Below are positions 1 to 7,922 of a DNA stretch of 64,000 nucleotides, in pieces. Origin of the DNA: Enterococcaceae bacterium OF42-14pH9A (GTDB lineage Bacteria > Bacillota > Bacilli > Lactobacillales > Enterococcaceae); the NCBI GenBank assembly GCA_027692465.1, contig JAQEYU010000004.1, positions 17,855 through 81,854 on the forward strand. The letters are read 5' to 3'. The translations under genes and the position numbers were made by a program. Positions within the stretch are counted from its first letter, which is position 1; each line of letters opens with the position of its first letter. The notes under the pieces are model-generated. The model did no database searches. It was given only the letters and a program-made list of their open reading frames with translations, and was not told where the DNA came from.

Positions 1-559
1 GTATGATTATTTCATCGGCTCCGTCCATTATTTTACTCCAAGGGCAGGGGTCTATCGCAGTGTCGATGAGAGCCCGGAGACCTTTCAATGGACGTTGGAC
101 AACTGGTTTGACGGTGATTTTTTGAAAATGGCGGCAGACTATTATCAGCTGCTGCTGCGCCATGTCACTGAAAATCGGCCGCTGATTGTCGGACATTTCG
201 ATCTGATTACCAAATTTGACGATACGCTGCATTATTTGACGGCAGCAAACCGGCAGCAATATCAGGATTTGGCTCGTCAGACCTTGGCAGCAATCACTGA
301 GCAGCTGGCAGCTTGGGGAGGTATGGTGGAAGTCAATACCGGCGGCATGAGCCGGGGGTGGACCAGTCGTCCTTATCCAGATACCTATTTGCTGAAGGAT
401 TTGCAACAACGACAAACGCCGGTAATCATTACCAGTGACAGCCATCAGACGGAAACGATTGCTTTTCATTTCCAAGAAACAGCAGGTTTACTGCGCAACG
501 TCGGATTTACGGAAACGATCCAGCTGCAACAAGGCAGTTTTCGACCAGTTCCGCTGTAA
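1..559 (+). CDS. Histidinol-phosphatase, PHP family (5' end missing)
   Basis: C-terminal part of a PHP-domain phosphatase of the HisJ/HisK type, which removes phosphate from L-histidinol phosphate in histidine biosynthesis. The reading frame is open from base 2, so the gene runs off the left edge. Visible family motifs are YDYFIGSVHYF at the very start, a metal-site IVGHFDLI, EVNTGGMSRGW followed by PYP, and ITSDSHQ near the C terminus; these supply His and Asp metal ligands. About 186 residues are present, against roughly 260-270 for the family. No other his gene is in the window, so a broader PHP phosphoesterase role is possible. A strong hairpin terminator follows directly. Confidence 0.8.
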   Translation, partial: YDYFIGSVHYFTPRAGVYRSVDESPETFQWTLDNWFDGDFLKMAADYYQLLLRHVTENRPLIVGHFDLITKFDDTLHYLTAANRQQYQDLARQTLAAITEQLAAWGGMVEVNTGGMSRGWTSRPYPDTYLLKDLQQRQTPVIITSDSHQTETIAFHFQETAGLLRNVGFTETIQLQQGSFRPVPL

Positions 560-570
560 GCAGCTGAAAA

Positions 571-636
571 AAATCAAAACAGCAGCAGCCCGCGCGCTCA
601 TTGTCTTGAGCGTGCGGGCTGCTGCTGTTTTGATTT
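571..636. terminator. Long hairpin terminator
   Basis: Two 30-base arms (571-600 and 607-636) pair with a single G-U type mismatch around a 6-base loop. The arms start with an A-rich run and end in a T-rich run, so it can terminate in either direction. It sits just after the histidinol-phosphatase stop. Confidence 0.8.
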
Positions 637-792
637 GGATACCGGGCCAGCTCAGGGCTATTTCTGAAGCTTTGACACATTCAGGCGGAAAAGTCAGTCG
701 AAGCCGACCGTGCGTGCACCACGATGCCTGTTACAAACGCTGGTTCCAAAGTCTTCAGGCAAATTATCCTTGATTCTTGGACAGCTGAAGGA

Positions 793-1203
793 CTATTCAG
801 CTGCGAAGGTGATTTCCACATTGCCTTGGATCGCCTTGGTATAAGGACAGATTCCTTCAGTTTCTTCCATATATTTTTGCGTTTCTTCTTTTGAAAGGCC
901 GTCGATGTGACCAATCAGGTGAACGGCCAGATGCAGTGTCGTGAAGTCCGGCAGATCGCCCAAAAGGCTCACTTCAGCGCGAACGGTGCGTTCTTTGTCT
1001 CCCAAGCCGTCACGTTCCAACGGGAAGCTCATGGCGCCGTTGAAGCAGGCAGCCAGGCCGGAAGCAAAGAGTTCTTCGGGATTGGTATAGCCTTCTTTTT
1101 TAGTGCCGCTGGTTTTGACATTTAAATAGCCGTTGACGGACTCGCTTTCACCTTCGCGACCGCCGCGATTGACAACAGTTGACAGAGACATTTTCTTAGA
1201 CAT
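793..1203 (-). CDS. ohr: Organic hydroperoxide resistance protein, Ohr/OsmC family
   Basis: Thiol peroxidase of 136 residues that reduces organic hydroperoxides in the cytoplasm. Both family cysteines are present: Cys53 in GLAACFNGA and Cys119 in EGICPYTKA, the pair typical of the Ohr branch rather than OsmC proper. Length matches the family. A ribosome site (AAAGGATG) lies just upstream of the ATG. It is monocistronic and divergent from the DUF1858 gene. I see no adjacent OhrR gene and no obvious OhrR box in the 280-base divergent gap, so its regulation is not visible here. Confidence 0.9.
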   Translation of the reverse strand: MSKKMSLSTVVNRGGREGESESVNGYLNVKTSGTKKEGYTNPEELFASGLAACFNGAMSFPLERDGLGDKERTVRAEVSLLGDLPDFTTLHLAVHLIGHIDGLSKEETQKYMEETEGICPYTKAIQGNVEITFAAE

Positions 1204-1381
1204 AGATGATCCATCCTTTCGTTTTACGGCAGCGGGCTGAAAAAGCGCCGAGTGCCGGCCATGCTTGATTGCTACATATCCACAGTATCACGAACCGGGT
1301 ATTCTCCCAACCAACTTGCTCACGAAGCCGGCAATCGCAAATATAGGGAATCCCCTAGTGAAGCTTTGTGCAAAAAAGCGC

Positions 1382-1411
1382 TACAATGAATGGAAATGAG
1401 AAGCATTCTCA
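1382..1411 (+). promoter_or_regulatory. Promoter with 15-bp palindromic operator before DUF1858/DUF438
   Basis: A -10 like TACAAT (1382-1387) is followed by the perfect-arm palindrome TGAGAAGCATTCTCA (1397-1411), which would cover the transcription start. The identical 15-mer recurs at 28143-28157. The arrangement suggests a repressor site. In shape it resembles a 7-1-7 Fur-family box, but the cognate regulator is not identified. Confidence 0.6.
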
Positions 1412-1484
1412 CTGATTGGCATAAGTCATCTTACAAAACTTTGCGAAACGGTGATCCGACAGTGGAAGTACAGGAGGACATGAT

Positions 1485-1709
1485 ATGAAACGAGTGGAAT
1501 TGTCCCGTTCCCTTTATGATCTTGTGAAAGAGTTTCCGGAAATCAAAGAAATCATGTTGGCGTTGGGCTTTGCCGATATCACAAAACCGGGGATGCTGCA
1601 GACTGCGGGACGTTATATGACCATTCCCAAAGGCGCCCGTATGAAGAAAATCCCTATGACGGAAATAACGGCAGCTTTTGAAGCCGCCGGATTTGAATTG
1701 ATCCAGTAA
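1485..1709 (+). CDS. DUF1858 domain protein
   Basis: Small cytoplasmic protein of 74 residues matching the DUF1858 family, short helical domains often found alone or fused to hemerythrin-like or redox proteins. The start has a strong site (AGGAGG) 8 bases upstream. It is 45 bases upstream of the DUF438 gene, and such pairs recur in Firmicutes, so the two probably act together. The promoter carries the palindrome shared with the ygbA-like operon. By family analogy (ScdA-like and NO-responsive proteins) a role in nitrosative or iron-sulfur stress is plausible, but this is inference. Confidence 0.75.
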   Translation: MKRVELSRSLYDLVKEFPEIKEIMLALGFADITKPGMLQTAGRYMTIPKGARMKKIPMTEITAAFEAAGFELIQ

Positions 1710-1754
1710 TTGTGTGCCGGCTGCGGCTAAAGTAAAGAAAAGGCGGGAATCCAA

Positions 1755-3095
1755 ATGGAACGTACCAAACAACAACGACAGGAGCGGATCGTCGAGATCT
1801 TGTCTCTGCTGCATGAAGGCGGTAATTTTGAAGAAGCCAAGCGCCTGTTTACCCAAGAATTCGACGGCGTGGATGTCACGGAAATCACTTCTGCTGAGAA
1901 AGCGCTGATCCAAAGCGGGCTGCCGGCTTCGGAAATCCAACGGCTGTGCAATATCCACGCAGCTGTCTTCAAAGGGGCCATCAATGAAATCCACCGTTCC
2001 AACTATGAGCACGAACAGCCGGGACATCCGGTTCATACCCTGAAACTGGAAAATCAAGTGCTGCAATCACTTTTGACCGATGAGATCGACGGCTTGATGG
2101 CCAAGATCAAAAAAGGCGACTGGTCCGTCAAAGAGCGGCTGCTGGCAGCATTGACAGATCTGGGGCAGTTGGACAAACACTATGCCCGCAAAGAGACGCT
2201 GATTTTTTCTTACATGGAAAAATACGGGATCACTGCTCCGCCGCAGGTCATGTGGGGTGTGGACGATGATATCCGTGAGCAGTTGAAGGGACTGCGGAAT
2301 TATTTGGCCGGCGAACGGGCAGCTTTTAATCCTTTGTCGGAAAAATGGGCGGCCTTGAAGGAAGAGATCGAAGAAATGATCTTCAAAGAAGAGGAGATCA
2401 TGGTTCCTATGACCTTGGATGTGTTCAGTCTCAAGGATTGGGAAAAGATCGCCGAGGACAGCTTCGATATCGGCTTTGCTTTTATTCCCGAACCGCTGAA
2501 GTGGAAAGCCTCTGCAGACGCATTGGCAAAAGAAGCGGAACGGGAACCGGCCCGCTTGGCAGCGATCCAACAGGCACGGGAGACCACTGACGGGATTGCG
2601 GCCGGTTTGGCAGACGGCGGTTCAGTATCCGAAGCGGTGTACGCCGAGGAGCACTATGATTGGCAGGAACAAACATCTGCTGATACGGTGGTTTTCCCGA
2701 CCGGTATCCTGAAATTGGAACAACTGCTGGCGATCTTTCAGACATTACCGGTGGACCTGACCTTTGTGGATAAAGATGAACGGGTCCGCTTCTTCTCTGA
2801 AGGCAAAAAGCGGGTCTTCCCTCGCACCAAATCCATCATCGGCCGTGAGGTGGTTAACTGCCATCCGCCGAAAAGTATGCATATCGTGCAGAAGATCCTG
2901 GACGATTTCCGCAGCGGTGCCCGGGAAACGGCTGATTTTTGGATCGATATCATGGACCGTAAAATCTATATCCGCTATTTCGCTTTGAAAAACGAGGCCG
3001 GCGTGTACATGGGCTGTCTGGAAGTTACCCAGGACATCACCGACATTCAAAATATCGAAGGGCAAAACCGTCTGCTGGATCAAGCTAACGTTTGA
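1755..3095 (+). CDS. DUF438 protein with hemerythrin-like and PAS domains
   Basis: Protein of 446 residues in three parts: an N-terminal DUF438 helical domain (about 1-80), a hemerythrin HHE-like segment (about 85-230) with His and Glu candidate iron ligands around HTLKLEN, DKHYARKETLIFSYMEK and FKEEEIMVPM, and a C-terminal PAS domain (about 315-440, from LEQLLAIFQTLPVDLTFVDK onward). Hemerythrin-like domains bind di-iron and sense or handle O2 or NO, and PAS domains sense ligands or redox state. No output domain is seen. It is cotranscribed with DUF1858 behind the shared palindrome. Domain assignment is good; the function is inferred. Confidence 0.82.
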   Translation: MERTKQQRQERIVEILSLLHEGGNFEEAKRLFTQEFDGVDVTEITSAEKALIQSGLPASEIQRLCNIHAAVFKGAINEIHRSNYEHEQPGHPVHTLKLENQVLQSLLTDEIDGLMAKIKKGDWSVKERLLAALTDLGQLDKHYARKETLIFSYMEKYGITAPPQVMWGVDDDIREQLKGLRNYLAGERAAFNPLSEKWAALKEEIEEMIFKEEEIMVPMTLDVFSLKDWEKIAEDSFDIGFAFIPEPLKWKASADALAKEAEREPARLAAIQQARETTDGIAAGLADGGSVSEAVYAEEHYDWQEQTSADTVVFPTGILKLEQLLAIFQTLPVDLTFVDKDERVRFFSEGKKRVFPRTKSIIGREVVNCHPPKSMHIVQKILDDFRSGARETADFWIDIMDRKIYIRYFALKNEAGVYMGCLEVTQDITDIQNIEGQNRLLDQANV

Positions 3096-3245
3096 TCGGT
3101 GCGGTGTTGATGCAGCTTGTAAGAAATTTCTGAGTATCAAAGTTTTCAGCGATGTTGCGCGTTGATTCCGGTAGATTCAGCCCCCTTAAACAGGTGGCTG
3201 CCGGGTATTATCAGTAAAGCTCGTGGACCGATCTGAAAAATTCCC

Positions 3246-3285
3246 AGCTCCCCGCAGCCGCCTCGCAGGCTGAGGGGAGCTTTTG
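3246..3285 (+). terminator. Terminator after DUF438 gene
   Basis: A 14-bp stem (3246-3259 with 3268-3281, one mismatch) with an 8-base loop is followed by TTTT. It lies about 150 bases after the DUF438 stop. Confidence 0.65.
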
Positions 3286-3328
3286 TTGTGTCCAAAGCGC
3301 AAAGGCGCGTTTGAAAAAGTCAGCGGGG

Positions 3329-3409
3329 TTCTTTGGTTCCCGTACTGCCATATATGTATCGTGAATACGCAGCTTTAGCCCCATACAAGCTATGCTTCAC
3401 TGCTTGATT
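3329..3409 (+). repeat. Short intergenic repeat R1, copy a (degenerate)
   Basis: Shares the core CGCAGCTTTAGCCCC and a trailing CTGCTTGATT with the copies at 4209-4286 and 4321-4396. It is the most diverged of the three. Confidence 0.5.
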
Positions 3410-3611
3410 CTGGCGGCCCCGGAAAAGCTGAACCGTATCAGGAGTTCGCGAATACTCCTTAAGAAAGGCCGCTAATACCAAGCTGCTTTGTCAGCGCAAT
3501 GGTATACTGGAAGAGAAGACTGCCGGCTTGGAGGTCGCTGGCACACAGGACCAGCAGCAAGCTCACCGATTACGGATTTGGTGATTTTTGGCAAAAGATA
3601 GGAGTGAAGAG

Positions 3612-4091
3612 ATGGCAGAACAAGATTATTTGCGTTGGATTCGCAGCAAAGTGGGACATGAGAAGATCTTCTTTCCGGCTTGCGGTGCGATCATCGAAGA
3701 CGAAGAGGGACGGATCCTGCTGCAGCAGCGGGCGGATTTCGGTACTTGGGGAATCATTGGCGGGATGATTGAACCCGGTGAGCGTTTTGAAGAAACACTG
3801 CGGCGGGAGATCTATGAAGAGACGGGGATAACGAAACTTTCGATTACCGGTCTGCTGGATGTAGACACCAATCCCGAAATCGTGTACCCCAATGGCGATA
3901 TCGTGCAAACAATCGACATCGTTTATCTGGTGAAGGCCCTGGAGCCGCTGCCGCACCGGGAACTGGACGATGAGACACTGGCATTGAAATGGGTGGATCC
4001 GGCGCATCTCGAAGCTTATCCGCTGGCTTTTCCGACCCATCTGACCTTTATCCATAAATACCTGCAAAAACGACGAGAATTACACCACTGA
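3612..4091 (+). CDS. NUDIX hydrolase
   Basis: Protein of 159 residues with a complete Nudix box at about residues 51-73 (GG.IEPGE.FEETL.REI.EETGI), the Mg-binding catalytic signature for cleaving a nucleoside diphosphate linked to another moiety. ATG 3612 is chosen over an upstream in-frame TTG because AGGAGTGAAGAG sits at the right distance. An N-terminal region and the PACGAI segment match ADP-ribose/NTP pyrophosphatase-like Nudix proteins, but the substrate cannot be read from sequence. Monocistronic, closed by a long hairpin terminator. Confidence 0.88.
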   Translation: MAEQDYLRWIRSKVGHEKIFFPACGAIIEDEEGRILLQQRADFGTWGIIGGMIEPGERFEETLRREIYEETGITKLSITGLLDVDTNPEIVYPNGDIVQTIDIVYLVKALEPLPHRELDDETLALKWVDPAHLEAYPLAFPTHLTFIHKYLQKRRELHH

Positions 4092-4176
4092 AAAACAGAT
4101 CCCGGCACGTTGCGGCCTTTTTGAAGTTTTCCTGCAAGACTTCAGAAAGAATCCGCAACAACCGGGATCTGTTTTT
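4091..4176 (+). terminator. Terminator after NUDIX gene
   Basis: Arms 4091-4115 and 4153-4176 pair over about 24 bases with a few mismatches, with an inner hairpin. The right arm ends in TTTTT. It starts at the stop codon of the NUDIX gene. Confidence 0.75.
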
Positions 4177-4208
4177 AGTTTAAGGCCTGTTGGAATCGAC
4201 AGCAGGTC

Positions 4209-4286
4209 TTTTGGTCCTTTTCACTGCAAGCTGTATCTTAAATCCGCAGCTTTAGCCCCGCATAAGCCGCACGTTACTCCTTGATT
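4209..4286 (+). repeat. Short intergenic repeat R1, copy b
   Basis: About 78 bases starting TTTTGGTCCTTTTCACTGCA and ending in ACTCCTTGATT, with an internal dyad around CGCAGC and ATAAGC. Its best match is the copy 112 bases downstream at 4321-4396. Confidence 0.65.
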
Positions 4287-4287
4287 A

Positions 4288-4453
4288 TTAGGGCGTGTCT
4301 GAAAAATCCAGTGGCAGATATTTTGGTCCTTTTCACCGCAATCTGCGTCGTAAATGCTCGCTTATGCACCACATAAGCTGCGCTTTACTCTTTGATTTCG
4401 GCAAAAAGTCCGCAAAAATCTGGATTCCCCCCAGAGTTTTCAGACACGCCCTA
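4288..4453. mobile_element. MITE-like element with 17-18 bp terminal inverted repeats
   Basis: TTAGGGCGTGTCTGAAAA at 4288-4305 is mirrored exactly over 17 bases at 4437-4453, enclosing about 166 bases. A second inner dyad (ATCCAG near 4306, CTGGAT near 4420) extends the pairing. It contains R1 copy c and no gene. The same terminal 18-mer occurs singly at 26163-26180 and 43361-43378. The structure is that of a miniature inverted-repeat element or insertion sequence remnant; the parent family is not identified. Confidence 0.55.
4321..4396 (+). repeat. Short intergenic repeat R1, copy c
   Basis: Starts TTTTGGTCCTTTTCACCGCA and ends CTTTACTCTTTGATT, colinear with copy b. It lies inside the 4288-4453 inverted-repeat element. 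Confidence 0.6.
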
Positions 4454-4502
4454 GATTAAGCGGCGAAAAAAGGAGGTTCGGCTTCGATCCATCAGTGGCG
4501 GT

Positions 4503-7175
4503 TTAGCTGTTTGCTTTGACAGTTTGGCTTGCCCGGCTGCGAATGAATTTATCCAATTCGGTGACGCCCAGTGTCAAGAGACCGGCTAAAATTGCGACAC
4601 CCCATTCCAACAGTGTCAGGTCCGTTGTATGGAAGGCACTCTGCATGAAAGGGACATAAGTCAGCAGGATCTGCAACAGCAGCATAATGCCGATGATCAC
4701 AAAGGCCATCTTGTTGCTGAAAAAGGCTTTTGAAAAGGCGAAGGCCTTAGTTCGGATATTGAACAGGTAGAAGATCTTACTCATAACGATGATGTTCACC
4801 AACATCGTGCTGGCAGTAGCTGCAGCGACACCCCGGCCCAACAGCCACTGATAGGCGGCCAGACCGATTACCGCCATCAAAACCGATACATAAGCCATCT
4901 GGAAGATGTCGTGGCGGTCCATCAATGAGGTACCGGTTTTTTGCGGTTGCCGGTCCATGATGCCTGCTTCCGCCGGTTCGAAGATGAAGGCGAACTGGAT
5001 TGTAATCGCCGAGACCATATTGATCCACAACAGCTGAGTCGCCGCCAGGGGCATTTCTTCTTGCATCAAAATCGTAAAGGCGATGATCAGCCCCTCGGCA
5101 AAGGACGTCGGCAAAAGGAACAAAATACTTTTCTTGATATTGTCGTAAATGCGGCGGCCTTCTTTAATGGCCACCGCCATCGTGGCGAAGTTGTCATCTG
5201 CCAGGATCATGTCTGCCGAGTCTTTGGCCACATCAGTCCCTTTAATCCCCATGGCGACCCCGATATCGGCTCGTTTCAATGCCGGGGCATCATTGACACC
5301 GTCGCCGGTCATGGCCGTGACTTTGTCATCTGCTTGCAGGGCTTCGATGATCTCCAGCTTGTTTTTCGGTGTGGTGCGGGCAAAGACCTGATGCTCTTTT
5401 GCAGCAGTGAGCTTTTCTTCATCAGACAGTTGATCCCACTGCGGTCCGGTAATGACCCGGATGCGGGGAGCCAGCCCCAGTTTTTCACCGATTGTTTTGG
5501 CAGTCAGGGGATGATCTCCGGTGATCATTTTGACGGCGACCCCGGCCCGGCGCATTTCTTTGAGGGCGTTGATGACTTCTTCTCGAGGCGGGTCGATAAT
5601 CCCGGCGATCCCCAGCAGCCGGATCCCTTGTTGAAGCAGTTCCGGTGTGATCACAGTCACCGTATCTGGGAGTTCCTGCCAGCCGACAGCGACGACACGC
5701 TTGCCCTGTGTAGTCAGGCCAGTGACCTTTTCTTCCCAGAAAGCAGTCGGGAATGCCGGATCACCGGCAGACGCCAGCGGCAGCAGCTTGTCGGGAGAAC
5801 CCTTCATGTACAGGCGCTTCTTGCCATCCGGGGTTTCCACCAGCTTGGCCATGTATCGGTAATCAGAATCAAAAGGCAGAAAATCCAGCTCCCGGTTTTG
5901 CGGTCGTTCGGGAAAAGGGGTCAGCTTATGATACAAAGTAAGAAATGAGCCGTCCGTCGGTTCGCCGTTGATCTGCCAAGCACCATTTTCACAGTACAGC
6001 TCCGTATCATTTGCCTCATAGGCCGCCTCCATGAAGAGTGCCAGTTGCGGGTCAGCAAGGGACTCAGCCGAGGATTCTCCCAGCAGTTGGCCTTCAGGAG
6101 CATAGCCGTTACCGGTGACCCGGTAGCGGTTTTTGGGCAAATAAACATCAGTAACTGTCATCTCATTTTTTGTCAGCGTACCGGTCTTGTCGGTGGCAAT
6201 TACGTCCACTGAACCCAGTGTTTCAACAGCCGGCAGACTTTTAACAATGGTGTGCTTGGTTTTGGCCATATCGCTGACACCCATCGCCAAGATTACCGAA
6301 GTCGTAGCCGGCAGGCCTTCAGGAACAGAACCCACGATCATGGTGACGACCGCCAGTGAAAGGGCTGAAACTGCGTAGGTCCCCCAAAGCAGACCCAAAA
6401 TAAACAGCAGGACCGCCGCCCCCAATACGACATACGAGACACCTTTGCCCAGATTGTCGATCTGCTGCATCAACGGAGAGCGCCGCTTGGTGACATTGGC
6501 AACTTCGGTGGAGATTTTACCAATCTCGGTATCGGCGGCCGTGGCGATCACAACCCCCAAGCCGGAACCGTTAGTGACCGAAGTGGAGGCGAAAGCCAGA
6601 TTGGTGCGCTCTGCCAAGGGAAGCTCTTCAGCAAGCGGTGCATTGGTTTTTTCGACCGAGTCTGCCTCACCGGTCAGTGAGGCTTCTTCGATTCGCAGGT
6701 TGTCGACATCCACGATCCTTAAATCGGCGGGCACCTGATCGCCGGCTTCCAAGAAGACGACATCGCCTTTCACCAGCTCTTCAGCCGGAATGTCGATTCG
6801 ATTCCCATCGCGGTAGACGGTAGCAACGGGAGTCAGCAAGCTCTTGATCTGCTCCAGTGCATCCGAAGCATTGGCCTCCTGATAATAGCCGATCAGTGCG
6901 TTGATGACGATCACCAGTGCAATGATCGCCGCATCGCCATAATGTCCCATCACCAGGGTTAAGGCAGCTGCAATCATTAGGATATAGATAATCATATTGT
7001 GAAACTGGCGCAAGAACAGCTGCCATTTCGGTGTTCGCTTACTCTCTAAGCGATTGGGGCCATCCTGCGCCAGCCGCCTGGCAGCTTCTTCAGCGCTCAG
7101 CCCCTCTTCAAAGTCTTCGTGACCGAATGTTTCCTGCAGCTCCTGCAGGTTTTGTTGAATCAGATTTTTTTCCAT
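4503..7175 (-). CDS. P-type cation-transporting ATPase (Ca2+/H+-ATPase-like)
   Basis: Membrane pump of 890 residues. An N-terminal cation-ATPase domain is followed by the actuator motif LTGEADSV, the M4 motif PEGLP (about 285-289), phosphorylation site DKTGTLT with the acceptor Asp near 329, and hinge motif TGDGVNDAPALKRADIGVAMG split across the P domain. About ten membrane segments are visible, with the last four in a C-terminal block. ATG 7175 is chosen because GAAAGAGGAAAT precedes it. M6 reads INMVSAITIQF rather than the NLVTD typical of Ca2+ pumps, so the transported ion is uncertain. A short ORF lies just upstream. Confidence 0.88.
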   Translation of the reverse strand: MEKNLIQQNLQELQETFGHEDFEEGLSAEEAARRLAQDGPNRLESKRTPKWQLFLRQFHNMIIYILMIAAALTLVMGHYGDAAIIALVIVINALIGYYQEANASDALEQIKSLLTPVATVYRDGNRIDIPAEELVKGDVVFLEAGDQVPADLRIVDVDNLRIEEASLTGEADSVEKTNAPLAEELPLAERTNLAFASTSVTNGSGLGVVIATAADTEIGKISTEVANVTKRRSPLMQQIDNLGKGVSYVVLGAAVLLFILGLLWGTYAVSALSLAVVTMIVGSVPEGLPATTSVILAMGVSDMAKTKHTIVKSLPAVETLGSVDVIATDKTGTLTKNEMTVTDVYLPKNRYRVTGNGYAPEGQLLGESSAESLADPQLALFMEAAYEANDTELYCENGAWQINGEPTDGSFLTLYHKLTPFPERPQNRELDFLPFDSDYRYMAKLVETPDGKKRLYMKGSPDKLLPLASAGDPAFPTAFWEEKVTGLTTQGKRVVAVGWQELPDTVTVITPELLQQGIRLLGIAGIIDPPREEVINALKEMRRAGVAVKMITGDHPLTAKTIGEKLGLAPRIRVITGPQWDQLSDEEKLTAAKEHQVFARTTPKNKLEIIEALQADDKVTAMTGDGVNDAPALKRADIGVAMGIKGTDVAKDSADMILADDNFATMAVAIKEGRRIYDNIKKSILFLLPTSFAEGLIIAFTILMQEEMPLAATQLLWINMVSAITIQFAFIFEPAEAGIMDRQPQKTGTSLMDRHDIFQMAYVSVLMAVIGLAAYQWLLGRGVAAATASTMLVNIIVMSKIFYLFNIRTKAFAFSKAFFSNKMAFVIIGIMLLLQILLTYVPFMQSAFHTTDLTLLEWGVAILAGLLTLGVTELDKFIRSRASQTVKANS

Positions 7176-7307
7176 GTTATTTCCTCTTTCTTTCAAATTC
7201 AGCGGTTTTTCCAACCAGTGCTAAGCAACAGCATTGTCTCGCTGCAGGGTATGCGAAAAAAGCACCTCACCTGTCCCGCAAATCGGAGGTGACGCACTGA
7301 AAGAAAG

Positions 7308-7379
7308 CTATTCCTTTTGGAAATAAGCAAGTTTATAGATGAATTTTTGGGGCGACGTCTCCTCGGCGTCTTCGTCCAT
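7308..7379 (-). CDS. Possible 23-residue ORF upstream of the P-type ATPase
   Basis: Reads MDEDAEETSPQKF then IYKLAYFQKE and stops. GGAGGTGG at 7388-7395 lies 8 bases before the ATG, a better ribosome site than many real genes here have. An in-frame ATG six codons upstream could add MEVGKL. A weak hairpin with a T-run (about 7245-7290) lies between it and the ATPase. It may be a leader peptide or a small membrane-pump-associated protein; nothing recognisable. Confidence 0.35.
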   Translation of the reverse strand: MDEDAEETSPQKFIYKLAYFQKE

Positions 7380-7922
7380 AAGTTTTCCCACCTCCATACC
7401 TTTCTGGTTTGATCATGCAGGGACCAACCGCTGAAAAAAACAGCTGTCATTTCCCTCTGAAGAAAAAGTAACACAGGTGGGAGGGATTCGTCAAATTATT
7501 TTATTTAAATCGTTTTTTATGAAATAATAGGACAGTAAGAAGCCGGTGCCAAAGGTAAAAATAACTAAAAAGGAGGATCTGAAGAGCAAACTTATCTGAT
7601 TTTTCTGAAATGAAAGACAGTAGAAAATCTCTGAAAAAAAGAAGCAAAAGGTGCCGTCAGCTGTCGATTTCAATTCATTTTTTGCCGATTTTTGACGGAT
7701 AAAACGATTTATGTTAACAGTTTCACTATTGTCGGGAATGATTTATAATAGCCAAGGGTATACGAAGACCGTTCTGTTGCGAATAACAGAATTTTTGAAA
7801 ATCATCCCTTGCAAATTGATGAGATTTGCAGAAAATCACTCTCACTAAACTTTATAAATTATAACAAGGGAAAAATGCTAAAATAGGCTCGTATGCTAAA
7901 AAATGGTAATGGAGGATTTCTA
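7380..7922. promoter_or_regulatory. Divergent promoter region and leader of the ABC importer operon
   Basis: AT-rich gap between the ATPase and the importer operon. TATAAT at 7744-7749 is the best -10 for the operon. The leader then holds a 7-bp hairpin (TTCTGTT 7772-7778 with AACAGAA 7785-7791) followed by TTTTT, which could act as an attenuator, and a second dyad (GCAAAT and ATTTGC, about 7811-7830). A second -10-like TAAAAT with upstream TG occurs at 7879-7884. No convincing gene. Confidence 0.45.

Larger units (their letters stand above)
3096..3611. other. Intergenic stretch with terminator and repeat
   Basis: No gene seen in about 515 bases. It holds a hairpin terminator near 3246-3285 and, at about 3329-3409, one degenerate copy of a short repeat found again at 4209 and 4321. 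A sequence near 3190-3215 slightly resembles a T-box core, but no stem architecture or synthetase gene supports that. Confidence 0.5.

Noticed and set aside
3180..3290. T-box riboswitch-like sequence near a terminator
   Set aside because: Only a loose resemblance to the T-box core; no specifier stem seen, and no synthetase or amino acid gene follows.
4941..5948. Long open frame (335 codons) antisense to the P-type ATPase; similar frames antisense to ABC genes at 19841-20866 and 40244-41218 and to the HAD gene at 35110-36153
   Set aside because: Each overlaps a well-supported gene on the opposite strand, lacks a ribosome site and encodes low-complexity, non-family-like protein. They are shadows of codon bias.
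7491..7673. 60-codon Phe-rich open frame on the minus strand
   Set aside because: Arises from T-rich sequence, no ribosome site, and lies over the importer promoter region.
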